DNA from: Acidobacteriota bacterium | GTDB lineage: Bacteria; Acidobacteriota; Blastocatellia; Pyrinomonadales; Pyrinomonadaceae | Assembly (NCBI GenBank): GCA_016715115.1 | Contig: JADKBM010000004.1 | Location: 1,116,001 to 1,180,000, forward strand | Reading direction: 5' to 3' | Length of the DNA stretch: 64,000 nucleotides | Part shown: positions 25,743 through 34,631 of the stretch, piece after piece | How positions within the stretch are numbered: the stretch's first letter is position 1 | Layout of the letters: every line of letters starts with the position of its first letter | Translations under genes and position numbers: made by a program | The notes under the pieces: model-generated | Told to the model about the DNA's origin: nothing | Database searches by the model: none | The model's input: the letters and a program-made list of their open reading frames with translations, nothing else

Positions 25743-26120
25743 AACGCCGCCCTTCATCGCGTTTATCAATGCTTCCATATGGTTCAGATAGCGGCCAAGC
25801 GCTTCGCGGCCGGCCTCAGTGATTCGATATTCGGTCAGCGGAACCCGGCCTTTGAACGATTTTTCGCAAGTCAGGTATCCGGCCTCTTCGAGCTTCCGCG
25901 CGTGAACGCTGACGTTGCCGTCGGACGTGTTCAACAGGTTCTTGAGATCCGTGAAAGACAGCGACTCGTTCGCCGCCAGCGCGCTGATAATTCCCAAACG
26001 GGCGCGTTCGTGGATGATCTTGTCGAGTTCGTTCGAGACGGCTTCGGCCGCCTTTTCAACCCGCAGGGAAGATCGCCGCGTCGTGCCATTTGTCTCCATT
26101 GCCAATTTTCTGACTGCCAT
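25740..26120 (-). CDS. Winged-helix transcriptional regulator (HTH_34/ArsR-like)
   Basis: A 126-residue protein with a winged helix-turn-helix: helices IIHERARLGIISALAANESLSFTDLKNLLNTSDGNVSVHARKLEEAGYL, then the wing (EKSFKGRVPLTEYRIT). This is the type often paired with a small polytopic membrane protein in Acidobacteriota. Here the paired gene is immediately upstream with a 14-base gap. It may regulate the operon. The start could also be Met8 at 26099. Confidence 0.85.
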   Translation of the reverse strand: MAVRKLAMETNGTTRRSSLRVEKAAEAVSNELDKIIHERARLGIISALAANESLSFTDLKNLLNTSDGNVSVHARKLEEAGYLTCEKSFKGRVPLTEYRITEAGREALGRYLNHMEALINAMKGGV

Positions 26121-26134
26121 TTGTTAACCCCAAA

Positions 26135-26749
26135 CTAACCGCCGTAGCGCCTTCCGATCACGCATCCGAAAACGACGTGCAAAAGTCCAAAACTCAGACC
26201 CATCATCATGTTTCCGAAACCGGGCGGAACAAAGAACGCCACCGCGCCGAGCGCGAGAAAGCACCATCCCATCACCGGAACGGCCCTCACGGAAAATGCG
26301 CCGCCGCAAACGACAGCGGCGCCGTAGCACATTATCCAAACCGGGATCATTACTTCAAAATGTCCGAATCGCCAAAGCCCCAGCGTGATGAAAACGCCGC
26401 AAAGAATCGGTGGCAACGAGTTGACCAACAGTTTCTTGGCGGGTCCGGAGAGCAGCGAAGATTTCGAGATCCGGGATTTTTGCCACATCGCGAAAAGTCC
26501 GATCACCGCGGCGAGCGCGGCTTCGGTCAGCCAGACGAAAAGCCAACCGCGGATCGACGTCTGTGAGTTGGCGACAAATGCCGCGCCGAGCGCGGTCACG
26601 CCCATCAGAACTCCGCCGTAACCGGGAACTGCCGTAAAACTCGTCGAGCGCTCCATCGTTTCGCGGATGAACTTCAGATTATCGATCGCCCGGTCGCTGA
26701 TGTTTATCGGATCGTTCGATCTGTCGCGCAATGGTTCAAGCTTGGCCAT
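26135..26749 (-). CDS. Polytopic membrane protein paired with the winged-helix regulator
   Basis: A 204-residue protein. A soluble N-terminus (residues 1-40, with AIDNLKFIRETMERSTSFTAVPGYGG) is followed by about five or six membrane helices. It lies 14 bases before the regulator gene. Such pairs are frequent in Acidobacteriota. Function is unknown; a sensor or transporter role would be guesswork. Confidence 0.7.
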   Translation of the reverse strand: MAKLEPLRDRSNDPINISDRAIDNLKFIRETMERSTSFTAVPGYGGVLMGVTALGAAFVANSQTSIRGWLFVWLTEAALAAVIGLFAMWQKSRISKSSLLSGPAKKLLVNSLPPILCGVFITLGLWRFGHFEVMIPVWIMCYGAAVVCGGAFSVRAVPVMGWCFLALGAVAFFVPPGFGNMMMGLSFGLLHVVFGCVIGRRYGG

Positions 26750-26898
26750 AATCTGTGTTAAAGATACGTCAAGTTATTCGCTGTGTCAAGAACTTTGTAA
26801 TGCAAAGTTAAAGATTTCAGAATCGATTTCAAGATCAAAGAGTTTGTCCGAGAAAGTCGTTTGAGAACTTAACCCAAATTACGTAACAGAAAATTTCT

Positions 26899-26968
26899 CT
26901 CCCGCGAAACCCGCCAAAAACGCGAAAAATGGCATTTTTGATGTTGTTTTTCGCGTATTTCGCGGGAA
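26899..26968. repeat. Imperfect palindrome of CCCGCGAAA type
   Basis: CCCGCGAAA at 26901-26909 pairs with TTTCGCGGG at 26958-26966, with further AT-rich partly complementary sequence between. A loosely similar pattern (ACGCGAAATACTCGAAAA ... TTTTTGGCGTGTTTCG) is seen at 54053-54118. Confidence 0.5.
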
Positions 26969-27119
26969 ATTGCTTTTAATGAGTAATCTGGGCCTAATTG
27001 ACTTCTTCAAGCGTGCGGAGCACGCGAACGTACGATAGCACCATGTGAAGCGAAGCGGAACGTGGTGTCAGCCACGGACAATTCCAACGAGCGTGTGAAA
27101 CATCTATAAAGACGGTTTC

Positions 27120-27733
27120 GGTGTCAAGTTCGGAAGTGAACTTTGCGGTCCGCCAATGATATTGGTGAAAGAAAGTTCGGTTCCGGTTTCAAGGTTCGTC
27201 GTCATTATCCTTATCTCCGGGGCAGTTGCTGTCCCGAGAATTGATCTGTCTTTGTCTTTGGTTTTCAATGATTTATACCCAGCAGCCGTGGCTGTGGGAA
27301 TGTGGAAAAGCCGCTTTTTGGCTTTTCCAAGCGATTGTGGGAATTGAGGGAAAACGTTTTTTGTTTTTCCTCAATTTCCACATGAGCGGCATTTCCATAG
27401 CCTTCTTCGGGTTCGACCAGACCGGCCGGCACCGCTCGCCGCCCGGACACACCTCCGGCGCTCCCCCGATCCGGGGGCGTCGAAGAAAGTGCCTTTGTCC
27501 ATTCAAGATCATCCTCGCTGCCGGTTGTTTTTCGTTTCTTTCTGTTTGCCGCCTGCCGCTTGTTGGCGCGGCCAGGCGCTTTGCGAGCAAAGCCTTTCGG
27601 CTTGTGACCCCGTTCGGCGCGGTCCACTCATTCATCTATCCGGGTATTGGCGAAGGCCCGTTTCCCGGGACTTCTTCCCTTGATGTTGCTTCGCACATCT
27701 GCCCCCGAACGGGCAGAAGGCCGGATAACCCAA
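27120..27733 (-). ncRNA. Structured non-coding end of the IS110 element (candidate bridge RNA region)
   Basis: No credible protein is encoded here. The segment holds several stable hairpins: 27304-27312 with 27320-27328 (9 bp), 27336-27354 with 27364-27382 (19 pairs, two of them G-U), and CCCCCG/CGGGGG at 27463-27477. IS110-family elements express a bridge RNA from a non-coding end that guides target and donor choice. Position downstream of the transposase fits the IS1111 type. The exact RNA ends and its loops are not determined here. Confidence 0.45.
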
Positions 27734-28791
27734 TCACGCGACGGTCATTTCAGACCTTGTTTCACCACGGGTATCTCCGGCTGTGCTGCCACGCATGTCA
27801 AACTCCCGTGCGGTGATGTTCTCCCGCAACATGACCGAGAGTTTGACAAGAAGCTTTCTGGTGACGGCCGTTTTCGCCACCCGCCTGGTTTTCTTTCTGG
27901 CGAGTCTCCGGTAGAACGCCCTCAGCCGTTCGTCCCTCCGGGCCGCCGCGTTCGCCGCCTGCCCGAGCATGTAGCGCAGCAGCGGCGACCCCGCACGGCT
28001 GATCCCGCCGAAGCTTACCCGGGCTCCCGAGCTCTTCTCAAGCGGGCAAAGTCCCGCGAACGCAACCACCTGGCTCGACGAGGAAAAGCGCGCGACCTCG
28101 CCCAGCGTATGGATCAGGCAAAGCGCCGTCAGGATGCCGACCCCGGCCTGCGTCCTCAGCAACGCCACCCGCGGATCGGTCCCGCCTTCTTCCTCAAGCC
28201 GGCGCTCGATCTCGTGGATGTTCCCGCTCAGCTGCTCTGCCGTCCGCAGCAGGATCTCCCGCCGCAGCGCCTTGCGCGGATCGGCCGGCACCGCCTCCAG
28301 GGTCTCCCGGTACGCTTGCGTCCCCATCCTCCCTTTCGGCAGCCCGAAATCGTGCGCCAGCGCCTGCAGCCGGTTGTAAACCTGCGTCCGCTGCCTCACC
28401 AGCCCCGACCTCAGCCGGATCATCTCAAGGATCGCCACGCTCTCCCGGCTCCTTCTCCAAAGCGCCGGGAACTCCTGTCTCATCAATAGCGTCAGGATGT
28501 TCTCCGCGTCCCGTGTATCCGACTTGTGCCGCGACTCCGCCCTCTTCCTTATCAAACCCGAATTGCCTACCAGCAACCTGTGTCCGTTTTCAAACATCAG
28601 TTCCTCGAACCAGTCGGCCTTCCCAGTCGCCTCGATGCCGACCGTTCCCTTCGGCATCTCCCGGTAAAACCCGGCCAACTCCTCACGGTTCTTGTGGAAT
28701 ATCGTTCTTGTTTTCAATTCCCCGTCCCGTCATCCAGCCAGCAGATCGTCTGCTGATGTGGATGAAAGTCGACTCCGTAGTATACTTCCAT
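27734..28791 (-). pseudogene. IS110-family transposase, frame interrupted near its N-terminus
   Basis: The main frame (27734-28717, TTG start) has IEATGKADWF, the HKSDTRDAENI segment with two Asp of the DEDD site, and the C-terminal Tnp_20 domain (RTQAGVGILTALCLI; AFAGLCPLEKSSG; SRAGSPLLRYML). The first catalytic Asp is in a separate 25-residue frame at 28791-28714 (MEVYYGVDFHPHQQTICWLD). The two frames overlap as TTGA (28714-28717), a single-base shift after a G-run. It could be decay, an assembly error, coupling or programmed shifting; the first two are more likely. Confidence 0.8.
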
Positions 28792-29118
28792 AACGGTTTC
28801 TCCTTATCTTCGACACGAAGAGACCTTGAATACTCGTCAGCATAACACTGACTGGGGAGAAACCGTCTTTATAACATCACGCGGACCTGCTGCAATCACG
28901 AGAGTTACGCGTGTTACACACGCTTTGGAGGTCGTGGCGACGGGCCACCACGTTCCGCTCCGCTTCACGTGGTGCTACCGCAAGTTCGCGTGCTCCGCAC
29001 GCTTGAAGATGTAAAGTCGGTTGTCATATGGATTTCTCCAACAGGCTTACAGGATTCAAAAATGCGGAATCTGAATTGAAATCGAGAATCCCAAATCCCA
29101 ATTCCCAAATCCAGCGGG
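28792..29118. other. Short IS end, palindrome arm and repeats
   Basis: No gene is visible. 28792-28873 is the non-coding right end of the IS110 element and contains an inverted pair (ACGGTTTCTCC near 28793 with GGAGAAACCGT near 28855). 28874-29008 is the right half of palindrome copy 1. 29046-29116 holds irregular heptad-type repeats (GGAATCTGAATT, AATCCCAAATCCCAATTCCC). Confidence 0.6.
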
Positions 29119-31080
29119 TTATTTCGCAAGTGCCTGTTGACGCAAGCTCCTTATCTGCGGATCGTTCGAGTTTGCTGAATTCGCCAGAAACTTCTGAAGC
29201 ATTTGATCTGCTTGACCGGTTTGGCCGTTCTCCCGGTAAAGTGTGGCGAGCAGGAATTGCGAGCGCAGGCATTCGGGCCGCGAACTCGGGGTGACAAGTT
29301 CCTGTATGCTTTCGAGTTCCGTCAACGCGAGGTCCTTTCGGTCGGTTGTGAGATAAATGTCCGACAAACTGGTTGCGAACTCGCAGCGGGCGAACGGAAA
29401 AAGCTCCTTGCCTTTTTGAAGCGCTGATTCAGCTTCGAGACCGTTTCCCGCTTGCTGTAGCGACAATGCTCTCTTCAATTCGGCGGTCGGCGACGGCGTT
29501 CTTCCGCGTGTTTCAAGATATGGAAAATCGTCCGGTGCGGAGGCGCGGGTTTCGGCGATACTCCATTCCATATCTCGCAGGCGTTCAGAATTCATCGAAC
29601 CCCGGAAATTCTCAAGTCTGCCCGCAGGCCTGAAATAAGATTCGGCGATCGCCGCGCGGCGAAATTGTTTCTCCGAACTGTCGAGGTTGGGAAGAAGAAA
29701 GTACCCCGCGACGACCAAAAGTCCGACCGTGGCGCCGACGAAAAAGCGCGCCGGACGTCGCGCGTACCGCCAGACAATATAAAAGACCGCAACCAACATT
29801 ATCGCCGCCGGAAGAATCGTCCAGATACTTGAAGGGAACCCGGCGACGTTCGCCAGATTCGGCGTGAACCAGTTTTCATTCCACAGGAATTTGCCCCAAA
29901 AACTGTTGTGCGGATATCTGAATTCGGGTGGCGCAAATGGAAACGTCAGGATCGGAACGGTGCAAAGCACGAACGAGATCGCAAAAAGAAAGCCCTGCCA
30001 GAGATTCGAAAATTCATATATCTCGCCGTCGAAGAACGAGTCCAGAAGCAAGGGAAGCAGCATCACGAGATAGCGCGCGCCGAATGCCCAACCTCCGTGC
30101 GCCGCGCCGTGGCCGCACAACGCGATCACAGAGACGACAATAATCGCAACCTTCACCCTATGGCGACGAGTCCGGTATTCACGCGAAGTAACGAAAGCAA
30201 CTACCGAAAGGACCAGAATCGGCGCGTAAAAGAACAAACCGCGGGCCGGCGAAAAGAGAAGAAGGTAAAGACTTGAAAGCGACGGAACGCCGACGCCGCC
30301 CGTCCCGTCCGCCAATCCCGGGAATGACTCGTACGCGTACGATAGCGCGAATGGCGAGCCGTAAAGCGAGTAGTTGTAAGCCGCCAAAATCATCGCGAAC
30401 GGCGCGCTGCCGGCAAGAAAGAAAAAGACGTTTCGAAAACGATCCTCACGAGGCGCAAACAACAGGCCGCCGCCGAGCACTGCCACCGGAATCAACGCCG
30501 GAAACTCGGAAATTACAGCGAGGCCGCAGATCGATCCGGCGAGAAAGCAGTTTCGAAGGAATATCCGCGGCGCGTCATAGATCACTCGGAACGCAGCATA
30601 AAGCAGGACGCCGACGAAAACATGTGAAAAGAAAAGTAGCGAATAAACGAATAAAGGTGAGGCGAACAGAAGAATCGCCAGAGAAAACTCATCGGTGTCG
30701 CGACTGTAAAGCCACCAGCCCAGAAGAAGGATCGGCAGGGTCGAAAAGAAAAACCGCATTACGAACCAGCTGATTCGAAGATTTGAAGCGTTCGGCGGCC
30801 CGACGATTGCTCGTGTGAGTGCGTAGATCGGCGCCGCGAGCATCGACATTCCCGGCGGTTTGTTTGAATAGGTTGCCGATCCGACTTTAGCGGTTTCGAC
30901 ACTCGGGCCGATAAGTTCTTCCGTCCAGCTGATCTCGAACGACGACTTTTCAACCAAGGACGCGGCAGTCGCCCAGCGAGTAAGCTCATCGGCGGAACCG
31001 CCGTGGGGAAACATCGGCAGCAGGTAGACCGCCAGAAAAAGATAGATAGCAAGAATCCAGAAGCCCTTATTTTTTTCCAC
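29119..31080 (-). CDS. GT-C-like polytopic membrane protein with C-terminal TPR-like region
   Basis: A 653-residue protein. About 12 membrane helices occupy residues 1-~480, with an acidic pair in the first large outer loop (GGSADELTRWATAASLVEKSSFEI) as in GT-C glycosyltransferases and related dolichol-type sugar transferases. Residues ~540-653 are helical repeats of TPR type (LKRALSLQQAGNGLEAESALQKGKELF; LYRENGQTGQADQMLQKFL). It may transfer a sugar from a lipid carrier at the inner membrane; the substrate is unknown. It overlaps the lipoprotein gene by 14 bases. Confidence 0.65.
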   Translation of the reverse strand: MEKNKGFWILAIYLFLAVYLLPMFPHGGSADELTRWATAASLVEKSSFEISWTEELIGPSVETAKVGSATYSNKPPGMSMLAAPIYALTRAIVGPPNASNLRISWFVMRFFFSTLPILLLGWWLYSRDTDEFSLAILLFASPLFVYSLLFFSHVFVGVLLYAAFRVIYDAPRIFLRNCFLAGSICGLAVISEFPALIPVAVLGGGLLFAPREDRFRNVFFFLAGSAPFAMILAAYNYSLYGSPFALSYAYESFPGLADGTGGVGVPSLSSLYLLLFSPARGLFFYAPILVLSVVAFVTSREYRTRRHRVKVAIIVVSVIALCGHGAAHGGWAFGARYLVMLLPLLLDSFFDGEIYEFSNLWQGFLFAISFVLCTVPILTFPFAPPEFRYPHNSFWGKFLWNENWFTPNLANVAGFPSSIWTILPAAIMLVAVFYIVWRYARRPARFFVGATVGLLVVAGYFLLPNLDSSEKQFRRAAIAESYFRPAGRLENFRGSMNSERLRDMEWSIAETRASAPDDFPYLETRGRTPSPTAELKRALSLQQAGNGLEAESALQKGKELFPFARCEFATSLSDIYLTTDRKDLALTELESIQELVTPSSRPECLRSQFLLATLYRENGQTGQADQMLQKFLANSANSNDPQIRSLRQQALAK

Positions 31081-31879
31081 TATTTTGCTTTTGGACCGCC
31101 TCGACCATATTTTCGACGGGCGGCGCGTCGCTGTTTGCCGTCGAAAACGTCAGACGCTTTCCCTCAAGGCGAAAGGCGGTGCCGTTCCATTTATAGCGAG
31201 ATCTGGTCCAATGCGTCGGACAGCAGATCTGTTCTTCGTCTCCGGTGATCTTTGCCGTGTCGAGTTCGCCGACGATATACCGATCTTGGCCGAACAAATC
31301 GACGACAACTTTGCCGTCCTCGAGCCGTATGTTTTTCAGGCCGCCGTCGGCCCGATCGCCGGTGCGGAAGTTCCAGACCAATTCGGGAGCATCATCCTTC
31401 CATTTGAAGATGTAAACGAGCTGCGGGATCGCCGAGCCGCCCGTCTCGATCTTCAGGACCACGATGGCCTCGTGCTCGCCATCGCCCGTCGCGTCGAAGT
31501 ACTTGACCGTGACGAACGAAAGCCCGATCCGCTCAACCTCAGGCGTCATCGTGAACGGCCGTTTGCCGTTGACGAGATCGGCTTCTTTTCCATCCGAATC
31601 CTGCCAACCGCGCGGCAACGGATAACTGAAGTTCTTGAAATCGAACTTTCCGATCGGTGATGAACTGACTGTTGAGTCCTTGCTCAGTATTTCAGACTGA
31701 AGATTCGGGATTCTCGGACTCGCCGAGGGCGCCGGTTCGGGCGTTGCAGTCGCGGTAATCGCGGGTGTCGGTCCGGAGACTTCACTCGTCGGTGTTTCGG
31801 TTTTTCGATCGCTGCAGGCCAACGCCGCAACAGAGAAAAGCAGCGATATCGTAACGCCAATTTTGGCCGGGATGTTCAT
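31067..31879 (-). CDS. Lipoprotein, unknown function
   Basis: A 270-residue protein with a lipoprotein signal (VTISLLFSVAALACSDRK, Cys22) followed by a Thr/Pro/Ala-rich linker of about 35 residues and a beta-rich domain containing VTVKYFDATGDGEHEAIVVL, a pattern seen in secreted proteins that bind calcium-like loops. It is anchored in the envelope. Overlap with the downstream GT-C-like gene suggests co-translation. No family is recognised. Confidence 0.7.
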   Translation of the reverse strand: MNIPAKIGVTISLLFSVAALACSDRKTETPTSEVSGPTPAITATATPEPAPSASPRIPNLQSEILSKDSTVSSSPIGKFDFKNFSYPLPRGWQDSDGKEADLVNGKRPFTMTPEVERIGLSFVTVKYFDATGDGEHEAIVVLKIETGGSAIPQLVYIFKWKDDAPELVWNFRTGDRADGGLKNIRLEDGKVVVDLFGQDRYIVGELDTAKITGDEEQICCPTHWTRSRYKWNGTAFRLEGKRLTFSTANSDAPPVENMVEAVQKQNSGKK

Positions 31880-32031
31880 CGAATTGCCTAATTGAATACG
31901 AACGGAGTAGCTGTCTTGAATTTAAGCAGAATGCCGGTGACTTCGCAATCGAGCGCTGCCGAAGTACGTCGCGGATGGCGTGGAACAATGCCTCGCCGGG
32001 GACTATAATGAATACAAGGAGGGATAAACGT

Positions 32032-32409
32032 ATGAAGATGATATGCGTTTTGTTTGCGATCATTTTCTTGGCCGCGATCAGTTCGCGGGCAGCAGATGTT
32101 GCGCCAGGTGCGAGCGAATCGAACCTGTTTGTTTCTTCCTCGACGATCTTTCTTTCGGAAGTCAACTTCATTGAACCGATGGCGTACCAAGGTTACGTCT
32201 GCGTCGTCTCGACGCAAGGCGGGAACCTTAACATCCGGTCGATCCCAAGCACTTCAGGAAGGATCGTTGGGAAGCTTGCGAACGGAAGGGTCGTTCGCGA
32301 GGTTGGGGTCAGGAACGATTGGTCAAAAATCGCGGTTTCGACCTCAAGCGGACGGACGGGCCGCGTTCTCGGTTGGGTACTGAGTTCTTACCTCAATTGC
32401 GGCGAGTAG
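32032..32409 (+). CDS. Secreted SH3-domain protein
   Basis: A 125-residue protein. The start at 32032 is fixed by the strong ribosome site AAGGAGGG seven bases upstream; a longer frame from 31975 has none. A signal peptide (MKMICVLFAIIFLAAISSRA) leads to a single bacterial SH3 domain: GGNLNIRSIPSTSGRIVGKLANGRVV ... WSKIAVSTSSGRTGRVLGWVLSSYL. Such domains usually bind cell-wall peptides. A second protein of the same build is at 56401. Confidence 0.8.
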   Translation: MKMICVLFAIIFLAAISSRAADVAPGASESNLFVSSSTIFLSEVNFIEPMAYQGYVCVVSTQGGNLNIRSIPSTSGRIVGKLANGRVVREVGVRNDWSKIAVSTSSGRTGRVLGWVLSSYLNCGE

Positions 32410-32442
32410 CCGACAAGCTTTCGCGGAGATATCCTTAGAACC

Positions 32443-32477
32443 GCCGCCGGCCGGGCCAAAACGTCCCGGCCCCGGCG
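32443..32477. terminator. GC-rich hairpin between convergent genes
   Basis: 32443-32454 pairs with 32464-32477 with a two-base bulge and a 9-base loop. It lies between the SH3 gene and the convergent ettA gene and could terminate both. It lacks a T-run, so the call is tentative. Confidence 0.4.
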
Positions 32478-32491
32478 GATCGGTAGCGTTC

Positions 32492-34180
32492 TCAGTCCCG
32501 CGTCAGGTTTCGGTATTTGATCCGATGCGGCTGATCCGCGTCGTGACCGAGCCTTCGTTTGCGGTCTTCTTCGTATTGCGAAAAATTGCCGTCGAAATAA
32601 ACGACGCGGGAATCACCCTCGAAAGCCAGAATATGCGTCGCGATGCGATCCAGAAACCAACGGTCGTGACTGATGACGACCGCGCAGCCACCGAAGTTCT
32701 CGAGCGCTTCTTCGAGCGCGCGCATCGTGTTGACGTCGAGATCGTTCGTCGGTTCGTCCAGCAGAAGAACGTTGGCGCCTGACTTGAGCATTTTCGCAAG
32801 ATGGACGCGATTGCGTTCTCCGCCGGATAATTGTCCGACACGTTTCTGTTGATCGGTGCCCGAGAAATTGAACCGCGAAACATAGGCTCGCGAGTTCATT
32901 TCTCGCTTGCCGAGTTGAACGACATCGAGCCCGTCGGCGATCTCTTCCCAGATCGTCTTGTTTCCGTCGAGCGAGTCGCGGGATTGATCGACATATCCGA
33001 GTTTGACCGTTTCTCCGACTTTGAAGTCTCCGGAGTCCGCCGTTTCCTTTCCGGTGATCAGCTTGAAGAGCGTCGTCTTGCCGGCGCCGTTCGCTCCGAT
33101 GACGCCGACGATCCCGCCCTTCGGGAGCGAGAATTCGAGGTTCTCGAACAACAGCTTGTCGCCGTAACCCTTCGAAACGCCGTGCGCCTCGATCACGACG
33201 TCACCGAGGCGATCACCGGCCGGAATGTATAGCTCGAGCGTTTCATTGCGTTTTTCGGATTCTTCGGCGACGAGTTTTTCGTAATCGTTGATGCGTGCTT
33301 TCGATTTGGCGTGGCGGCCTTTTGGCGACATACGGATCCACTCGAGTTCACGTTCGAGGGTCTTCGCGCGTTTGTCATCCTGCTTCTGTTCCTGCGCCAA
33401 CCGCTGCTGTTTTTGTTCGAGCCACGAGGTGTAATTTCCCTGATACGGTATTCCCTCGCCGCGGTCGAGTTCGAGGATCCAGCCGGCGACGTTGTCAAGA
33501 AAATAACGATCGTGGGTAACCGCGATGATCGTTCCCTCATATCGCTGCAAATGATGTTCGAGCCACGCTACGGATTCGGCGTCGAGGTGGTTCGTCGGTT
33601 CGTCCAACAGCAAGATGTCGGGCTTCTGCAACAATAGCCGGCACAATGCGACGCGACGTTTTTCGCCACCCGAGAGAATGTTGACCGGTGTTTCCGCGGG
33701 CGGACAACGGAGTGCGTCCATCGCCATCTCCAAACGCGAATCCAGGTCCCAGGCGTCGGCGTGATCGAGTTTCTCCTGCACGTCGCCCTGGCGTTCGATG
33801 AGAGCGTTCATTTCGTCGTCCGACATCGGTTCGGCGAACTTCATATTGATCTCTTCGAATTCTTTGAGCAGATTTACGGTGTCTTGAACCGCCTCTTCGA
33901 CGATTTGGCGAACTGTTTTCGATTCGTCAAGCTTCGGTTCCTGTTCCAGGTAGCCGACCGAGTAACCCTTCGAAAACACGACTTCACCATTGAAGTCCTT
34001 GTCGGTTCCGGCGATTATCTTAAGCAACGACGATTTGCCAGAACCATTCAGTCCGAGCACGCCGATCTTTGCGCCGTAGAAAAACGATAGATAAATGTCT
34101 TTGAGAACAGGTTTCTTGTCGTAGAACTTGCTCACTTTGACCATCGAGAAAATGATCTTGTTAGGTTCGTTATTGCTCAT
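32492..34180 (-). CDS. ettA: Energy-dependent translational throttle protein EttA (ABC-F)
   Basis: A 562-residue ABC-F protein beginning MSNNEPNKIIFSMVKVSK at 34180; 11 extra in-frame codons upstream lack support. There are two ATPase domains with Walker A GLNGSGKSS and GANGAGKTT, signatures LSGGEKRRVAL and LSGGERNRVHL, and Walker B motifs LLLDEPTNHLD and LLLDEPTNDLD, with the linker that enters the ribosomal E site between them. It has no membrane segment. EttA adjusts the first elongation step to the ATP/ADP ratio. Confidence 0.95.
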   Translation of the reverse strand: MSNNEPNKIIFSMVKVSKFYDKKPVLKDIYLSFFYGAKIGVLGLNGSGKSSLLKIIAGTDKDFNGEVVFSKGYSVGYLEQEPKLDESKTVRQIVEEAVQDTVNLLKEFEEINMKFAEPMSDDEMNALIERQGDVQEKLDHADAWDLDSRLEMAMDALRCPPAETPVNILSGGEKRRVALCRLLLQKPDILLLDEPTNHLDAESVAWLEHHLQRYEGTIIAVTHDRYFLDNVAGWILELDRGEGIPYQGNYTSWLEQKQQRLAQEQKQDDKRAKTLERELEWIRMSPKGRHAKSKARINDYEKLVAEESEKRNETLELYIPAGDRLGDVVIEAHGVSKGYGDKLLFENLEFSLPKGGIVGVIGANGAGKTTLFKLITGKETADSGDFKVGETVKLGYVDQSRDSLDGNKTIWEEIADGLDVVQLGKREMNSRAYVSRFNFSGTDQQKRVGQLSGGERNRVHLAKMLKSGANVLLLDEPTNDLDVNTMRALEEALENFGGCAVVISHDRWFLDRIATHILAFEGDSRVVYFDGNFSQYEEDRKRRLGHDADQPHRIKYRNLTRD

Positions 34181-34631
34181 AGGAATTCTTGAACGGCGAT
34201 TCTTGGACGCCAAAAATAAACAACTAATCTATCACAACAGTCAGAATGAACGAAAACGGGGGTCATTTTGACCGGCGAGATGTCGGTTTGTGACTGTCGA
34301 TTGACGCTAAACTCATGAAAAAGGACGTTTTAACGATAATGGCACGGTTTTTGAGTGAGTTCAGAAACGTCTCCCGACAACATCTGGGCGGAAACTGAAG
34401 GAACGCTCGTGGTTGGACTTCGCAAGTCGAGCGAATTCAACAAATAACGATGGTTACACGAAAGAGCGGGTGAAAATTTATGCTTGTGGAAACACACCAA
34501 GTTGTTTATTATTGTTAAAGAATGTTTGCGCACAGTTGGCGCAGATTTGCCAGGCCTTCCACGGATCTCCGGAATTGAAGTCTTTGAATCCGAACCTCGC
34601 ATTCTCCTGACTACAGGCTATTTGGCGAAAA
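34181..34631. other. Divergent intergenic region (451 b)
   Basis: This separates ettA (minus) from the GGDEF-EAL gene (plus) and should contain both promoters. I see no clear hexamer pair, hairpin or RNA gene. Confidence 0.5.

Larger units (their letters stand above)
27105..28873 (-). mobile_element. IS110-family insertion element (IS1111-like layout)
   Basis: A 15-bp perfect inverted repeat (27105-27119 and 28859-28873) bounds an IS110-type transposase gene and a roughly 610-base non-coding end downstream of it. The string ACATC is found outside both repeats (27100s and 28874-28878). Subterminal inverted repeats and a long non-coding end 3' of the transposase fit the IS1111 subgroup. The true ends may lie a few bases outside the repeats. 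It sits inside a long extragenic palindrome, a known preferred kind of target for this group. Confidence 0.75.
27005..29008. repeat. Long palindromic repeat family B, copy 1, split by the IS110 element
   Basis: The left arm 27005-27067 and right arm 28946-29008 (63 bases each) are imperfect reverse complements. Both resemble the arms of the intact copy at 50087-50310. The inner part of the palindrome is interrupted at 27104/28874 by the insertion element. Without the element the palindrome would be about 240 bp. Confidence 0.8.

Noticed and set aside
27265..27635. Two 120-codon frames in the IS110 non-coding end
   Set aside because: They lack start signals and domains, overlap each other, and fall on stable hairpins; the segment fits structural RNA better.
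34330..34602. A minus-strand 90-codon frame upstream of the GGDEF-EAL gene
   Set aside because: No ribosome site, no domain and low-complexity composition; it overlaps the likely promoter region.
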